Source: Physocladia obscura (lineage: Eukaryota; Chytridiomycota; Chytridiomycetes; Chytridiales; Chytriomycetaceae). From it: DNA of 27,465 bases. A program made the position numbers and the translations under genes. The DNA lies in assembly GCA_027596945.1 (NCBI GenBank), contig JADGJH010000161.1, forward strand, positions 1-27,465, read 5' to 3'. Positions 1-11,029 of the stretch are shown piece by piece (position 1 is the first letter of the stretch; every line of letters begins with the position of its first letter). The notes under the pieces are model-generated. The model made no database searches and was not told where the DNA came from. It saw nothing but the letters and a program-made list of their open reading frames with translations.

Positions 1-19
1 CATGAAAAAGGCTATAAGA

Positions 20-91
20 AGGCTGTTGGATTTTGACTTTTGAAAACATTCTAAAATAAAAAACTCTCTACCCAAAACTACTATCAAGCTT
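20..91. repeat. Dispersed repeat, copy 1
   Basis: This stretch resembles 12853-12941 in the same orientation. Shared blocks include AAAATAAAAAACTCTCT and CTACTATCAAGCTT, with a weaker match around GGCTNTTGGATTT and a small gap between the blocks. Here it lies just past the broken gag reading frame; the second copy lies inside the insert that splits the Harbinger transposase. It may be part of a small non-autonomous element. The match was made by eye, so its limits are approximate. Confidence 0.5.
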
Positions 92-121
92 AAGGCTCAC
101 ATTAATACTAAGCCTTATAAC

Positions 122-343
122 TCAAAAACCAACATGTGTATTAGGAGGGGTCAGTGAAGAATTTTCTTGAGAAACCCTATTTTGAAGTTCAGCTTGTAAG
201 CTGTTGTTATTAATGCTGAATCTTTGAACTGTTTCTCTGAGTTCTTGCATTTCTTGTAGAATAGCAGCTAGTTGTCTGGCTTGCAGATTTGAAGTGCTTG
301 AGCCTGAGTAGTCCATTTTGTCTAGAACATTTGGTCTTGACAT
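122..343 (-). pseudogene. LTR retrotransposon gag N-terminus, truncated
   Basis: A 73-codon frame starts with ATG 28 nt downstream (minus strand) of the primer-binding site, where gag of a copia/Ty1-like element begins. The product is polar and Q/N/S-rich, with a short predicted coiled stretch (LAAILQEMQELRETVQRF) typical of the start of fungal gag proteins. It ends at a stop after 73 residues, far shorter than a normal gag of several hundred residues, so this copy looks broken unless a frameshift or intron follows. No protease, integrase or reverse transcriptase is visible because the element runs off the left edge. The assignment rests mainly on position next to the LTR and primer-binding site. 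Confidence 0.5.
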
Positions 344-370
344 TGATGAAGAGAGGGCTTGTAGATTTTT

Positions 371-382
371 CTAGTGCTACCA
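371..382 (-). other. Primer-binding site (initiator Met tRNA)
   Basis: On the minus strand this reads TGGTAGCACTAG. The first eight bases are complementary to the 3' end of an initiator Met tRNA (...UGCUACCA), the usual primer of copia/Ty1 elements. It sits three bases after the CA end of the LTR, as in copia elements. Confidence 0.55.
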
Positions 383-385
383 ATA

Positions 386-975
386 TGTGAGAGAATCAAA
401 GAGTTCAAAGTGAGCAAAGTTAACTTGGGACAGCAAAGCAAAATATTTTCTTGAGCTGTGTCTTAGACAGCGAAGTCTTCTTTTTGTTTCTAAAGCAAAG
501 CAAAGTTGAAGTTTCTAATAAAGAATTCTATGTTTATTTTAATTTCAATAACACTGAATTTATAGAGTTTCAGAATCCTTTCTGAAACAAAGTGAAATAG
601 AATTTTTGGGTGGCACAAGTAAAAATTTCATAAAGAAAATTGTGAAATGGAAAAGAACTTGTGGCTGACAAATAAAAGAATAATAAAGGGAAATAAAAGA
701 TAATACAATAATAAAATAAGAATATAATAGAGATAATTTCAAATTGAAGTTATGGAAAACTAGTCAGTTTCTGTGAAATGTATTCAAAATTGCTCATTTC
801 TTATAACTCTTGCTTTCTGACAGTACAGCTTGAAAGTACAGCTTGATGTTGCTGCTTCTGCATGTCAATTCTGAACCAAGTGCATTCAAAATTAAAGTAT
901 GCAAGGAGAGGCGTGGTAACCTGCGTGAAAGGTGAAGTTGGTGGAGATGGGACTGTCACTGTTTAGTTTGCAACA
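386..975 (-). mobile_element. 5' LTR of a copia-like retrotransposon
   Basis: Read on the minus strand the segment starts TGTTG (975) and ends CACA (386), directly before the primer-binding site. Internally it has a TATAAA box near 562 followed by AATAAA near 531-540, the promoter and polyadenylation order expected across U3-R. The length, about 590 bp, is normal for an LTR. The outer boundary at 975 is inferred from the TGTTG terminus only; the partner LTR is outside the window, so it cannot be checked by self-alignment, and the target-site duplication cannot be seen. Confidence 0.5.
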
Positions 976-3960
976 ATGTATAAAAATGCATTACAGTACC
1001 AAGAACAATTTACTCACTTATATTAAAAGAATGGAATCATTTAATTCTGTATTATCAAATAGTAATTCTGATCAAAATTGATTGAAATATGATGTGTCCA
1101 ATTGCCGAAACTGTTCATAAGTCAATTAAACTGAATTGTTTTGGTAATATTTCTGCTACAAAAGTTAATGATGCACGCAAATGTGATTGCTGTAACTGGA
1201 TTTTGCCTATTAAAAATTCAAAAGCGAACTCTGAAATTGTTGATCAGAAATCATCAATATTACAATTACAACCAAATCACCAAGTCTTGCACTGTGCACA
1301 CATCAGTCTTGAACCATCTGATCATGGTTTGAATGCTGGAAGGGGCCATCTTGCTGTTTGGAGTTGGACATTTGGTTTCTGATGCGTTGACTGGGTGGAG
1401 TCCAAAGTACTGTGATAAAAGTTCAGGTATTTATACGTTCTTGTGAATGTCAGCAATGCATGCAACTACAGTGGGAATCTGATGACCATTGCTGGGACTG
1501 TTGGTGTGCAATGTGTCTTCTTTTATAGACTGTCAGTCTTCATAAAACAGCAGATAGACAGTCTGAGGTTCAAGGACATGACCAAGTTACTGTTACCTGT
1601 CATTTTGTTTCACGAGAAGCAGCCATCCTCATTGCAGCCACGGGGCTTTCAGTCATGGCCCTTTGGAATTTAGACATCAAATATATTGTTTCTTGTGGAT
1701 CTTTGCAAGTTTGGGCAGACAATGGCAGAATTGTTGGGTAAATTGACAACAGTCTTCCAATAACAGTCAGAACAAGACTCCTTTGCACCAGCAGCAGAAT
1801 TCAGCTAGAGGCCACTAAACTACGCCAACAAGGTGCATGATTGGAAAAGAAAAGATTGAGGAAGAAATCTAGAAAGAGTTGGAGAGAAAAGATTTTGAGA
1901 TATAAAGGTGGAGTTGATTTTAAAAAGTTACTTTTATTTCTTTTGACTAAAGTTTATTCAAAATCCTGAACAATTCTTACATGTTTGACTAGCAAGCAGG
2001 AGAGTTTGTATGTTGTGTGCTGTGGGGATTAATTTTCCTTTGCTTCAGTCATGTTTCAAAAATTTTGCCCTCTATTATTTTGACTGCGTCAACTGCACTA
2101 ATTCAAGTGAATGCAAGTATACTTGTCATGCACTATAATCCTATGTGTTGAGAGTCAAGGTTTGTACCCTGGAAAGTCAAAGATCTCTTTATCCATTGCA
2201 AATTCATAATATATTTCTGCAAGCCAGACACCAAATTGCTATTGACAGCCAAATTGGCACCACCTTCATGTCTGAAAAAATTGATCAGACACAAAACCAG
2301 TACTCTGTGGAGTACACATTGCCTTGGTTTGGAGACACAGCCCCAGCTGGGCAGGCATTCCAATTCAGATTGCCAGTAACTGCCACAAACAGGTCAAATG
2401 CCCTTGCCTGCATCCCTGGGCAAATCAATATGATTGCACAGATTCAGAATCCCAAGAAGCATGCCAATCAATCCAAAGCAGATGCAGCCATGCTGGAGGA
2501 GCAGTTGCAGCACGACATTGTGCTGCTAATGACATGAATTTTTGTTTTAAATGAAAAGATTTTTTGGAATTTTTGTAAATGGTTTCTTGCAAAAAATATA
2601 AAGAGAGCAACATAAATTTGTGTCCTGTTTCTGCTGCCATTTTACAATTCCAGATTTATTTGTTCCTGGTTGTGCCAATGAATAAACAGTTTGAACCATA
2701 CAAAACCTACAGCTGTATCCAATAAATTGTCCAATGTCCAGGTGGAAAGCTGTCCCATTGGCATGGAGTCACCATAATTAAAAAGTTCACATTCTATGTC
2801 CAACATTCCTCCAGTTCAGTGATTTTTACCAAATGTATAGGTATCAAAATGCACTTTTTATTCCATTTACAGATTTGCAATGTTTTTTGTCAATCAATGA
2901 CTTTGATCTTTCAGTCTGTCTTTGCAATTCAGTCCTGAGCTTCAGTAAAGTGAAGCAATGACATATACTCAAGATTTTCAATATTTTAACACTCTAAGTC
3001 AATCAAGACTGCACAGCACTCACTTAGTTGATGATATACTAACATCATCATCAAAAGCTGCCACATAAATTGCAATACCTCAAATTTTTTTTTTTGAACT
3101 TCAGTTGATCTAAGAAATGCAATTTACTTAATAAGTTTTTTTGTTTTGGAGTTGATTTGCATTGATACAGCATTACGTCCAGATCCTTAAATACAGTCAG
3201 AAGGAACCTCTACAAGTGTAAAGGATTTGTTGTTTCATGTTACTCTTATTTAATGTATGCTCTTGCAAAAATTTTACATATTTCATATGCTGCTGATTTG
3301 ATTGATGGATAATAAGTTTGACACAAACCTTGTGTTTGCAAGCTCCTCTCCAATTGTCCAACTATATTGTACTTTGACTGTTTTATGGGCAATGTGTGCC
3401 TTGCTGCAATCATGCCCAAAAATTGGCTCATCAATGCACATGTTATTTTAAAGCTGATTAACTATTTTTGTATTTTTTGGCATTTTTAGTTTTGACAGGT
3501 TGTGTTTTGATGCTTTTTTTTTCGTTGGGTTTTTGCAGTTGCAATTTACACAAATATGACATTTGAATAATTTATGCTTAAATTATCTTTGAAATCTAAC
3601 ATATTTTCTTTCATTTTTTTTCTTTGGTTTAATAAAAAGCACTGGTAGCATAAGCTGTGTGCAGCCATTCATTGAAGAGCCCACTATGTATATCTTGATT
3701 GCATAACTTTTAAACAGGATGAATCCCAACAGTTTGAAACAAGTTGCTCATTTTAGTTGACTGTATTGACCCAATTTTGTTGATATGTTGGTAACAGTTA
3801 GCAAATTGGCTGCTTCAAAGGCTGGAAAATATTGCAAGGGTCCTTGAGAGTCGCATAAAGTCAAAAAAGTTACTTGTATTTTCCAGTTCCTTCTGGCCCA
3901 AAAACAACAATGTAGTCCTTGCAAAATTCTTCCAGGATAACGTGGGTGCAGTTTTTTTAT
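976..3960. other. No supported gene; degenerate sequence
   Basis: I see no gene with convincing structure. At 1548-1736 (plus) one frame reads like a fragment of a WD40 repeat (GHDQVTVTCHFVS, then ALWNLDIKYI) but has stops on both sides. An open frame at 2145-2537 (130 codons) begins at GTG, has no early ATG and matches no family I recognise. Direct copies of GTACAGCTTGA occur near 822-845, inside the adjoining LTR. The stretch 2540-3960 is T-rich and without open frames of note. The segment could be decayed transposon sequence. Confidence 0.5.
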
Positions 3961-4137
3961 TTCTATTCTTCAATATCCATTGTTTTTCTGATTACATAAA
4001 ACAGATAATCAAATTGGCACCTCTAAAACCCATGCAATACCAGTTATATTGAAGGAAAATAAGTCCCTTGAGTCATTAAACTTGAATGGTCAGTATATAT
4101 TTTCATTTCTATTCTTTAATATCCATTGTTTCTGATT
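3961..4137 (+). repeat. Short imperfect direct repeat
   Basis: TTCTATTCTTCAATATCCATTG at 3961 recurs with one substitution at 4107, each followed by T-rich sequence and CTGATT. The copies are about 30 bp long and 146 bp apart. Both lie in gene-free DNA downstream of the docking-complex gene. From 4138 to 4743 I see no further gene. Confidence 0.7.
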
Positions 4138-4743
4138 CACAAAGCAGTAAACAATGAGAAAAGCACTTTGACCCGCTTTTTTTTTTTCATGGCTGAAGGA
4201 TTTTGTAGGAATGATTCCCATTTTCAAACAAACTCACTGTTCTAAAATTTTGTTGCAGTATTAGTGTTTGATCAGCACAATGCTTGCAAATTGTTACAAA
4301 TACCTTCTGCCATCACTTGTTTCCACTATGCTGCCCATCTTGCATCATGAGTTGACCCAAGAACCATCAAGTAGTATCTCTCAGTATTCTTTGCACATAA
4401 ATGAAAGAATCAACAGTGCCTACTTTTAGGGCCTCTTTCTATGCTGACTTTGATCTTTTAAGGCAACTCTCTCATGAAGAAGTTACCTACCTTTTAATTG
4501 GTTTATTTTGTTAAGTTAGAATTAATCCTTTTCAAATGAGTGCAATGCTTAGAATCAAAAAAACACTTGAATACCAGTTACTCCACTCTCCAAACTTTTC
4601 TGGGAATATCCATTACCCAACAAGACTTCTTTTTTCTCACTTAAATATAACATTCCAATCTTATGCAACTATTTGATCTCTTCAATCAAGTGTCTTTATA
4701 AGTGATTACTGAGTTTTATTAGTTAAAGTGACAAATTAGTTAT

Positions 4744-7099
4744 TTAGGCTTGCTTCTTTTTCTTTTTTTGTGCAATTTTTGCCACTCCACTGGTTTTTTC
4801 TCTCTTCGAAAGCTGAAAATTAGTCTTAGTCAGCTATATATATATATATATTCACAGCCAGAACAAAAATAATTTTTTTACCCCACGAAGAGTTTTTTGC
4901 GTCAACTCCTCTCGCGTCAGAGGCCTGTCATCTTCGTCAGAAATTTCGTCCGTGTCATGATCATCCCTGAATAAAAATATTGAATAATTTTGAACATCTG
5001 ATTGCACAACATACCCAGTGCTTGGTGCTACAATAGACAAACTTCCAATAGTTGCTAACGGACCTTGTCCAAGTAAGCCTCCAATTCCGTTGACGGGAAT
5101 AACAAGCCCGCCGCCTTCTTTCCCGTCTCCTTTATCTTCACCTGCACTTTTCTTTTGATTCGTGAATATATAGTGCAACGTCAAAAGCTCATTTGCTTTG
5201 AGTTCAACAAGCCCCAAGCATGCAATCAAATTTGTATCGGTAACTCCATGTGATCCCAGCAATGCATCCGTGGCTTGAGCGAATTCCGCACGCGTTTTTG
5301 CACTGGCAGTCATTCTATGTGCTTTCAATTCACTATTGCTCTCTGAAGCACTTAATTCATCTTGTTTTTTTTCGTCTTCAGATTTTGCAATATCGCCAAT
5401 GTTTTGTTGCTCGCCCTCGATAAAAGTAGTCCCCACTTTGGGTGTCGTGCTTGGAAGGATGGTGTTACGAAATAATTTAATGACTTTCTCAGTTCCTTTG
5501 CGAAGTTCATCGAGGAGCTGAGTTACATCATGATATTGTTTTTCAAAAGCACTACATTTGCTTTTAGATTTTTCAAGAGAAATCTGCAATACAAGGCTAT
5601 AAGCATAGAAATTCATGAAAATATAATAATTGAACCTCCAATCCTTTCATTGTTCTCTTTGTTTCCTCTTCGGCTGCCACAATTTCTACTCTTAAACCAT
5701 CAATCTTTTTCTGTACATGAACAATTTCCTCAGCCATTTTTTCAATCTCATTGTTAATTTCATTGACATAATTGAAGAGAGAAAAGTTTTGATCTTCAAT
5801 TGCTTTAAATCGAGCAACAAGCTCTCCAATATCTTGTGTTCCAGTAACTTTTCTGATTTCTGCGAAAGCTTTTTCGTATGTATCAAGAGATTCGGAGATA
5901 TTTTCTTGCGATGGGAAGCTTTTGGCGAAGGTGTCTTTCTCTGGATTTATGATATAAAGTTATATATATATATGATGTTAGCTGAGAATATCACCATTTC
6001 GTTTGCGGGACAAGCCGTCTTGAAATTGTCCCTCAAGTCTGTCAGCTACTTTTGTGGCCATAAATTCTTTCAGTTTTCTGTCTTGCTCTAAAGCGCGATC
6101 TAGCTCTTTGATTTCTTGAACATATGCTTGATATTCTTTGTCAGCTTTTTCCCTTAAAGCAATAATCTTTGTTTGTGCCTCGTCTCTATTTTTTCAAATA
6201 TGAATCTCCTGTAGAGGTTTGTTTTTTTGTTTTTTTGTTTTGGTTTTTTCACCTGGCTTCGTAAGCAGAATTGCTGGCTTCTATAATTTCCGCCATCTGT
6301 TTTTTTTGTTCCAACAACTCTCGTTCAAATTTTCTGTAAATGTTGTCGAAAACAAGGCGCTCTCTTCTTAAATTGTCGATTATTGCTCTTAATCTCTTAT
6401 TTACTGCCAAAGATTTGTTGAATTTTACAAGAGCTTTGTCAAGCCTGTTTTCAAGAACTCGAATTTGTTTTTCAATCGCATCAGAATTTTGGGAGGCCGC
6501 GTTGACGCCACCCAATTGTGAGCGTTGCTGGTCAATATCGCGATCCATATGCGCAATTTGGCTGTCTAAAATAGCAATTTCAGTCATAATTGCTTTGATT
6601 TTACGTTGGTATGTTTCTGAAATTCGAAAAAATTGATTAAACAGGGTTGAATAGATTTTTTCCCCCCAAAATAGCGCGTTACTATGTTTTTACCAGCTTG
6701 GTCTGTCATAAACTCAACTTTCTTGCTTTGAGCTCCGTTTTTTTTTTTGTCATCATTTCGCGTTTCCAGTAGCCTCAGTTCTTCATGCAAATGATCATTA
6801 TCGCGTTTCAGTTTTTCGATCGTTGCTCTTTGAAATAAATCTCAGTTTTTCTTCAATAGAGGTATCCAGCAAGTAAAAAACCTTTGTTTTGTTATTACAA
6901 GGCGAGACTCTTCACTGTACGCTTTGCGGTCGCCTTCCATGATTCTATATTGTCTTTGTAATTTTTGAAGCTCGATTTCCGCTGAAAACTTGATCAATAC
7001 GAAGTCTATAATATTAAAAGATATCTAACCTAATCCATCATTAATTTCTTGTTCGCTACTTAAGCTTTGTGCCTTTTGAGAAGCCATAAGTCTGCTCAT
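4744..7099 (-). CDS. Outer dynein arm docking complex protein (ODAD1/CCDC63/DC2-like)
   Basis: Nine exons on the minus strand: 7030-7099, 6882-6981, 6694-6827, 6253-6616, 5995-6185, 5636-5940, 5015-5583, 4882-4966 and 4744-4812. They sum to 1887 nt with all phases closing, giving 628 aa. The protein is coiled coil over most of its length. It carries family hallmarks of the docking complex that anchors outer dynein arms to axonemal doublets: LQKLQRQYRIMEGDRKAYSE near the N-terminus, NLRRERLVFDNIYRKFE, QMAEIIEASNSAYEARDEA, and NFSLFNYVNEINNEIEKM in the middle. Length is close to CCDC114 and slightly above Chlamydomonas DC2. The C-terminus is glycine-rich, then acidic, and ends in a lysine-rich tail. 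The first ATG (7099) is used; a second in-frame ATG is at 7087. AATAAA lies at 4715-4720, past the stop. Introns are 48-77 nt; two contain TA microsatellites. This implies a flagellated life stage. Family recognised from motifs, not a search. Confidence 0.88.
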
Positions 7100-7260
7100 T
7101 ATTCTCACAACCCGACAATTTTTATTTTTTTTTAATTTTTTTTTAATGGAAATCGCTTCTACATTCTCTTCAGAAATTATATTCCAGACAAGCCATACAC
7201 AAGGTTAATTGATATTGAATCTGACGCCACCTAATCAAATATGAATCAAACAATTTGAAG
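7100..7260. promoter_or_regulatory. Divergent (bidirectional) promoter region
   Basis: Only 161 bp separate the start codons of the docking-complex gene (minus) and the 501-aa gene (plus), so the two probably share promoter elements. The region contains a T-rich tract at about 7121-7144. I looked for an RFX X-box (GTNRCCATRGNAAC) and did not find a clear one. Confidence 0.55.
7241..7258 (+). promoter_or_regulatory. Minimal upstream ORF (MNQTI-stop)
   Basis: ATG at 7241 opens a five-codon frame ending in TGA at 7256-7258, two bases before the main ATG at 7261. If the transcript starts upstream, ribosomes would meet this ATG first. Whether it is in the leader is unknown. Confidence 0.35.
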
Positions 7261-8822
7261 ATGACGAAAATAACACAACCTGAAGTTAAGTGCGAATGGC
7301 GCGCAGTTCAGTCGTTTCGATCGTGGTTGCAGCCAGATCCGAAACCTCAATATCCGAGTATGGTTTTGGTTCAACATTCGTCACACCGAAAAAAAACAGA
7401 CGAGAAAACCGATGTCAGATTGGCTCCAATGGATTTCGATAGACGACAAAAAAATATAATTGAAAGAAAGCAAATAATCGAATTAATTCGCCATTGCGCT
7501 GTGACGGAAGACGCGAAAGAGAAACTGGCCGAAATGCTTGAAAAAGTTATTGCTGAGCGTGATAAACTACAGGGCGAATTGCATGACATTTCTTGGACGC
7601 GTAGTCTGGCATTGTTAACAAAAGATCTGAATAGAGAAACTGCGTCAGATTCAGCTAAGGTTGAAAATGTTAATTCCATCTGCGAAAATACTTTCGCATC
7701 TCCATCAAATGAGGTTAATTAATAGTCCCGGCTTATAAACGGTTATTTAATGCATATTTATTTTCACAGAATCCTGAAATGCTTGTTGCGAAACTACTCG
7801 CGGAATCTCTGCGCCATCAAATCTTACAAGAGCCACCAACAAATGAAACTTCAAACTTTTCATTATCCTTTACTCCACGCTCATCTATTTTGTCAAATAG
7901 GTCATCAATTTCGTCAAATGGCCCACAATCTTCAGCGAGCTCAAAATCGTTAAAAAATAGGGTAACAGAAATTGTAAATGATGAATGGAGCTCAAATTAT
8001 ATTCAACCTCCAACTACATCAGTCAATATTGAACAAATTACGCAAAAACAGAAGATTCTCACGTTTGACGCGTTGATTCAAACTGACGAAGTAGTTGACT
8101 CTTCAAACAGTCAGTCACAACGAAAGAATTTAGCAAACGCGACAAGTCTCAAAGGCAACGAAACTTGTGCGTCGACCAATGTCGCTTCCACTGCTGAAAC
8201 CGTATTAGAGGCTAAAAATTCGCCGATCAATTCTCAATTTCATGATGATTCAAACCATAGAAATAGCCGTGACTATAACACCCAAGTACTTCTCCGTGAG
8301 CTCAAAATTTTGAAAAAGCAATTGAGTAACTTGGAAATCACCAACGCTTTACACCAGCAAACTAGAGCAAGAATTTCCACAAAGCAACTTGAAGATCAGC
8401 AGCAGCAAAAGAATGGTGCAATTCTTAAATTCAGTGATCTTGATCCAAAATCCATAGAACATATTGAATACCTTATTCCAAGTGACAATAGCCTACTATT
8501 TACAAACGATACGTCAATGATAAAGTCCTTGAGTGAAGTCGTGCGAGATGTGGAAGCTATGAGTACTAATCCAATTGATGAAACGTGGCAAATTGTTGCT
8601 GATGACGTTTTAGTGCGCAGACAGGAGATTGCAGCAATTATAAATGCAGAAGAAGAAAGATTGCAGAAAAAAGAACTGTTAAATCGTATTGTGCAAATAT
8701 GTTCAGATTCAGATGAAGCAAAAACGCATCCCAACAATTTTTTGGAGGAAAGCATTTCGCAAGAATTGGATTCTGTGATTTTTAGAATGAATGGTCTCAA
8801 AGCCAATTCTACTGAGCAGTGA
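7261..8822 (+). CDS. Uncharacterised 501-aa protein, divergent partner of the docking-complex gene
   Basis: Two exons, 7261-7713 and 7770-8822, joined across a 56-nt intron (GTTAAT...TTTTCACAG) in phase 0, give 501 aa. I do not recognise the family. The N-terminal 150 residues are compact, with a WRAVQSFRSWLQPDP segment and a charged helical stretch (AKEKLAEMLEKVIAERDKL, about residues 86-105). The middle, about residues 165-320, is serine/asparagine/threonine-rich and probably disordered. The C-terminal third has further helical, coiled-coil-like segments (LLRELKILKKQLSNLE; IINAEEERLQKKELLNRI). No signal peptide or membrane segment is visible. The frame could extend upstream only through a TTG, so the ATG at 7261 is chosen. 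Head-to-head placement with a flagellar gene suggests, but does not prove, a ciliary or cytoskeletal role. Confidence 0.8.
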
Positions 8823-8826
8823 TAGA

Positions 8827-8832
8827 AATAAA
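8827..8832 (+). terminator. Polyadenylation signal AATAAA
   Basis: AATAAA begins five bases after the TGA of the 501-aa gene and is followed by a T-rich stretch, as expected for a fungal 3' end. Confidence 0.5.
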
Positions 8833-9172
8833 AACTGCTCTTTTTTCCCTTTTCCAAGTTTCTTGTCAAATTTCAGGGACCAATGTTTGGTTGTTTTGTA
8901 GAAGCTTCACAACCACAACAGAACCAAAACCCTGTGATGACTTCAGCTCTGGAATATTTTCAACAATGGCTAGCCTTTCCTTTTCATAAATATTATTATT
9001 GATTTCTGCACAAACTAACTGGCGTAAGTGGAAAATATGGTGCGTTTGTCATATTGGGATAAGATGGTAGTTATAGTAAAGCTGAAAGCGTCTATTTCGA
9101 CAATTACAGAGATTTGAGTATTGGGACAGTGGAAAGCGCGGACTTGAACACTGAGTTTTGACGATTTTCATA
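8833..9172. other. Intergenic; no supported gene
   Basis: One 39-codon frame starting at ATG 8884 is visible but lacks recognisable homology or splice partners. The rest is probably the 3' end of the upstream gene and the promoter and leader of the aldehyde dehydrogenase. Confidence 0.5.
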
Positions 9173-10918
9173 ATGGAGCGATTTGAGAAATTCAGCACCA
9201 GTTTCATCAGCGGCAGATTTCTCGCGTCGAACGCAGGAAAAGCGAGGATGCTTATCAATCCTAGCACGGCCCGGCCGCTGTTTAAAACATTTGATGCCGA
9301 TGCTTCTAGTCAGATTCAACTTGCTGTTGATGCAGCTCAGGAGACTTTTTCAACAAAACTTATGTTCTGGTCCGGCGCGATGCGACGGTAAGAATCGGAA
9401 AGAGTTACCCGAAATTAATTTTCGAATAATGCAGAGATGCCTTACTTGCGATCGCAAATGTTTTGGTTACGAACAAGGATTTTTTGGCAGAAAGCGAAGC
9501 TATTGCTGGGAAAACTATCACTGATTCAAAGGTTTATTCATTTATTAATTTTATATTTAATAATTAAACTTCTTTATCAAGTTTGACGTGGACGCTAGTG
9601 CGGAGTGTTTTCGCTTTTTTGCTGGGCTTGCTGACAAATTGCACGGTCGATTTTTTTCGATGAATCCACACGCACATGCATACACGATTCGAGAACCTAT
9701 CGGAGTATGTGGACTTATTACAAGCTTTAATTATCCTCTCCGTACGTCTGCTTTGTTTTATTATTTTTATATTTTGTAATTTTTTGGTCGGAAATAAGCG
9801 TAGTTCTCACTGCTTGGAAGCTCGCACCAGCTCTGGCATCGGGAAACGCAGTTATACTTAAGCCCGCTCACCAAACGCCTATCTCCACATTAATCCTCGC
9901 GTCATTAATTTCAAACAAATCGAAGGACTCTGTTCTCCCAGCTGGAGCCGTCAATGTCCTCCTTGGTGACGCATCCGTTGGCGCCGCACTCGTTGAGAAG
10001 TCTGGCGTCAATAAAATTAGTTTCACGGGATCAACAGCAGCTGGCTCTCACGTCGCGAAATCGCTCGCCACCAGCAATCTCCGAAAAGCAACTCTTGAGC
10101 TTGGTGGCAAAAACGCGATTATAGTCTATGCCGATGCAAACCTCGACAAGGCAGTCACATTCATTATCGAAGCAGCATTTTCAAATGCTGGTCAGAATTG
10201 TTGCGCCGGATCGCGTTTGTATTTACACTCTTCGGTGCACGACCAAGTTATTCAAATGTTGAAACGCGCAGCATCGAAATTGAAAATCGGCGACGCGTTA
10301 AACCCTGACACTGATATTGGACCGCTAGTAGATAAAACTGCGATGTCGCGTGTGGATGGGTTTATCTCTAGAGCAAGAGCACGGCAAAATGGAGCAGTTG
10401 TGGAAGAAATTTTTGAAACAGAGTCTTTTTTGGAACTTGATGGAAATTTTGTTCCACCTACCATATTTTCAAATGTTGCTGATGAAGATGAAATTGCCAT
10501 AGAAGAAATTTTTGGGCCAGTCCTGGCTGTCATGAAGCCGTTTGACACGATCGAAGAGAGTGTTATGCGAGCAAATTCGTCAAAATATGGGCTAGCAGCT
10601 GGAGTTTTCACTGAATCAATGAAAGTTGCACATATTGCGTCGTCAAATTTGAAAGCTGGGTTTGTGGTAAATCTTTTTTTTTCTTCTTTTTTATTTTCTC
10701 CTTAGTTTAACTTCTAAAAAATTTTGCAGTGGATTAATCAATACAACAATATGCCCCCGTATATGCCCCTAGGAGGAATGAAATTAAGTGGTAAAATTTA
10801 TCACAATTTTCTAATATTTGAAAAATAATTTTTGAATACAGGATATGGGAAAGAATGCGGATATGAAGCTATTGATGAGTTTACGTTCACAAAGTCGGTT
10901 TTTTCATCATTCTCCTGA
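9173..10918 (+). CDS. NAD(P)-dependent aldehyde dehydrogenase
   Basis: Six exons (9173-9387, 9435-9531, 9582-9741, 9804-10666, 10730-10790, 10842-10918) total 1473 nt and give 490 aa, the usual size of the ALDH superfamily, which oxidises aldehydes to carboxylic acids. Hallmarks in order: GLITSFNYPL with the oxyanion-hole Asn, the cofactor-binding KISFTGSTAAGSHVA segment, catalytic base Glu256 in LELGGKNA, nucleophile Cys290 in AGQNCCAGSR (34 residues after the Glu, as in human ALDH2), EEIFGPV, and the C-terminal GYGKECGYEAIDEFTFTKSV. All intron phases close. No mitochondrial presequence is obvious, so it is probably cytosolic. The exact substrate class (generic, betaine-aldehyde or succinate-semialdehyde type) cannot be settled here. 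The first ATG of the frame (9173) is used. AATAAA lies at 11023-11028. Confidence 0.93.
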
Positions 10919-11029
10919 CTTCGCCTAAAATAGCAGACTATGAAGACTTATGCGTTTAATGCAAAATCATATTATTTTCATTTAAATTCACTACAACTTT
11001 AGTTAGTTCTTAGCTGAAAAAAAATAAAT

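Noticed and set aside
2145..2537. 130-codon plus-strand open frame
   Set aside because: It starts at GTG, has no early ATG, no splice context and no recognisable domain, and lies in degenerate DNA. Chance or relic is more likely.
3246..3434. 62-codon minus-strand frame with a vaguely transposase-like sequence
   Set aside because: No motif, no neighbouring frames and no element ends were found.
8396..8869. 157-codon minus-strand frame opposite the 501-aa gene
   Set aside because: Antisense shadow; the plus-strand frame has a proper intron and polyadenylation signal.
8884..9003. 39-codon ORF beginning MFGC, recalling the start of Hikeshi/OPI10 proteins
   Set aside because: Similarity stops after four residues and no downstream exon matches.
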